Positions 14,871 through 15,859 of a DNA stretch of 15,859 bases are shown here, piece by piece. Every line of letters starts with the position of its first letter. Within the stretch, counting starts at the first letter, position 1. The notes under the pieces are model-generated. The model saw only the letters and a program-made list of their open reading frames with translations. It did not search any database and was not told the DNA's origin. The position numbers were made by a program, and so were the translations under genes. This DNA is from Spirochaetaceae bacterium UBA6243 (GTDB lineage Bacteria > Spirochaetota > Spirochaetia > Treponematales > Rectinemataceae), in the NCBI GenBank assembly GCA_002441395.1, contig DJVZ01000035.1, positions 1-15,859 on the forward strand, read 5' to 3'.

Positions 14871-14999
14871 GAGGCTCTTTCAAAAGTCGGACGAGTTTTG
14901 AAAGAGCAACCTTTTATTGCGGCATTTGTGTACGGTTTCAACGAAACCGGAACAAATGCAAAGCCAATTTCAAAAGTAACCGACTTTTGAAATTGGCTC
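14871..14999. mobile_element. 129-bp MITE-like palindromic element (candidate)
   Basis: The ends are imperfect terminal inverted repeats: the left end GAGGCTCTTTCAAAAGTCGG and the inverted right end GAGCCAATTTCAAAAGTCGG match at 16 of 20 positions, the inner 13 exactly. The sequence TAAT occurs directly on both sides (14867-14870 and 15000-15003), a possible 4-bp target duplication. Inside are three consecutive perfect hairpins: GCTCTTTCAAAA/TTTTGAAAGAGC (14874-14907), GCATTTGT with CGGTTTC/GAAACCG (14922-14959), and AGCCAATTTCAAAAGT with its complement (14962-14998, 16 bp, 5-base loop). It has no coding capacity. A non-autonomous transposon remnant or a repeated palindromic element would explain it; its copy number in the genome is unknown. 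Confidence 0.55.
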
Positions 15000-15040
15000 T
15001 AATATCTAAAAATTGTTTTTGAAGTCACGAATACTCGTAT

Positions 15041-15046
15041 AGGAGG
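15041..15046 (+). promoter_or_regulatory. Ribosome binding site of blc
   Basis: AGGAGG stands four bases before the ATG at 15051 and fixes the start. A promoter is harder to name: TTGTTT at about 15013-15018 with GTATAG at about 15037-15042 would be a weak pair with 18-base spacing. Confidence 0.6.
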
Positions 15047-15050
15047 TCGT

Positions 15051-15581
15051 ATGAAAAGAACATTGGGCTTTGTCATGACTCTTATAATTGGCATGGCATT
15101 CTTTTCTTCGTGTGCCACAATCCCTAACGGGGCTAATGTGGTAGATCACTTTGAAAAAGAAAAGTATTTAGGGAAATGGTATGAAATTGCCCGGTTTGAC
15201 TTTTCTTTTGAAAAAAATCTCAATAACACCACTGCAGAATATTCAATAAGGAAGGATGGGAAAATAGATGTAAAAAACAGAGGATATAATTATGTCACCA
15301 AGAAATGGCAGGAAGCAAATGGCAAAGCGAGATTTAGGGGAGACGATACTCTCGCAGCACTGGAAGTATCATTTTTTGGACCATTTTATGCTGCCTATAA
15401 TGTCATAGCATTGGACAAAGACTATCAGTATGCTCTCATCGCAGGAAGCAACTTAAATTATCTATGGATACTCTCGAGAACAAAGACGATACCGGATGAA
15501 GTACGGAACGAATATCTTATGATCGCCAAAAGCGCTGGCTACGATGTCAGTAAATTAATCTGGGTCGAACATGACAAGTAA
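15051..15581 (+). CDS. blc: Outer-membrane lipocalin lipoprotein, Blc type
   Basis: This 176-residue lipoprotein starts with a signal peptide ending in FFSSC, with Cys21 the likely lipidation site; Phe at -3 is a less usual lipobox residue. The mature domain closely follows bacterial lipocalin Blc: YLGKWYEIARFD (39-50), NRGYN (76-80), VSFFGPFYAAYNVIALD (106-122), YLWILSRT (137-144) and DVSKLIWV (165-172). Lipocalins of this group bind fatty acids or lysophospholipids in an eight-stranded barrel and are linked to envelope stress and membrane maintenance. Length matches the E. coli protein (177 residues). The gene is clearly AT-richer than the genes on its left and lies between a MITE-like element and a decayed transposase, which suggests horizontal acquisition. 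Its last codons overlap the first ones of the transposase remnant frame (ATG at 15571). Confidence 0.95.
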   Translation: MKRTLGFVMTLIIGMAFFSSCATIPNGANVVDHFEKEKYLGKWYEIARFDFSFEKNLNNTTAEYSIRKDGKIDVKNRGYNYVTKKWQEANGKARFRGDDTLAALEVSFFGPFYAAYNVIALDKDYQYALIAGSNLNYLWILSRTKTIPDEVRNEYLMIAKSAGYDVSKLIWVEHDK

Positions 15582-15859
15582 GGATGTAACAAAAGAATTC
15601 AGATCAGGATCTGAGATAGTCTTAGCAATTGCCCAAGAATATGGTTGTAGAGAAACAATATGGAATACAGAAATAATCCATATGGACGCCGAGATGACCG
15701 GTCATCGTGGCTATGAAAAGAATGACCAAGCGGAAAAAGAAACGACCAATAGGTAGAACGGTAAGACCAAGAAGACATTGCGTTCCGACTAGGGGCCGCT
15801 TGAGATCGACGTTCCTGCGCGCGATCGGGAAGGCGAGCTTGAGCCGGTGATTGTGCCCA
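15571..15859 (+). pseudogene. Decayed IS256-family transposase fragment (runs off the window)
   Basis: In one frame, DAEMTGHRGYEKN, then NGKTKKTLRSD, then GPLEIDVPARDREGELEPV reproduce the N-terminal part of IS256-family (Mutator-like) transposases, normally read as a continuous LGYEK...RNGKSKKTL...LEIEVPRDRNGEFEP. The frame is broken by two TAG codons, at 15754-15756 and 15790-15792, and has an extra Ala codon inside the usual VPRDR motif. The similarity begins only around 15680. The upstream codons from 15571, overlapping the lipocalin end, are not clearly transposase. TAG is a normal stop elsewhere here (for example the SPFH gene), so recoding is unlikely and the copy is dead. The catalytic DDE region would lie beyond the window. 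Confidence 0.75.

Noticed and set aside
15754..15792. Amber codons as recoded sense codons
   Set aside because: TAG ends normal genes in this window (SPFH, LacI-family), and no pyrrolysine-type context is seen. The transposase also carries an extra codon in a conserved motif, so pseudogene decay is simpler.
1..15859. CRISPR array, tRNA or rRNA genes
   Set aside because: No regularly spaced direct repeats, cloverleaf with conserved TTCGANNC arm, or rRNA core segments were noticed on either strand by eye.

Overview
The window is bacterial chromosomal DNA. By eye most of it (about 1-14,600) is moderately GC-rich, and the last ~1.2 kb is clearly AT-rich. Signal peptides, a periplasmic-type UshA-like nucleotidase and a Blc-type lipocalin suggest a diderm. 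The binding-protein sugar ABC operon without its own ATPase, together with the radical SAM family, would fit a spirochaete such as the Treponema/Spirochaeta group. That placement is an impression, not a demonstration.

Left arm (1-2071, + strand): mtnP (5'-methylthioadenosine phosphorylase, with an archaeal-style C-terminal Cys-Ser-Cys) and an SPFH/stomatin-like membrane protein. They end at a long, perfectly paired bidirectional terminator shared with a convergent, exported UshA-like 5'-nucleotidase/phosphoesterase (2072-4045, - strand).

Centre (4345-10954, - strand): a complete sugar-utilisation operon. In transcription order it holds a periplasmic sugar-binding protein, two inner-membrane permeases, a GH31 alpha-glycosidase and a LacI-family regulator. 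A TTGACA/TATCGT promoter with 17-nt spacing is followed directly by a perfect LacI-type palindrome (TCAAAACGTTTTGA), so the last gene probably represses the operon. No ATPase gene is present; a shared MsmK-type ATPase elsewhere is the usual solution.

Right-centre (11056-14572, - strand): in transcription order a radical SAM/SPASM protein, a 66-residue hydrophobic protein flanked by a perfect 16-bp inverted repeat, a membrane-anchored J-domain protein and a HAD-type (NT5C-like) 5'-deoxynucleotidase. In front of the radical SAM gene lies a leader with the hallmarks of the yybP-ykoY manganese riboswitch: GGGGAGUAGC, then several stems, then GCAAGACC, whose 3' end is shared with an intrinsic terminator just before the ribosome binding site. 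Coupling this riboswitch to a radical SAM gene instead of a manganese exporter is the most interesting observation here.

Right end (14,600-15,859): an AT-rich accessory segment with several palindromes, a 129-bp MITE-like element carrying imperfect terminal inverted repeats and a possible TAAT target duplication, a Blc-type lipocalin lipoprotein gene, and a decayed IS256-family transposase with two in-frame amber codons running off the window. Composition and mobile remnants suggest that this end was acquired horizontally.
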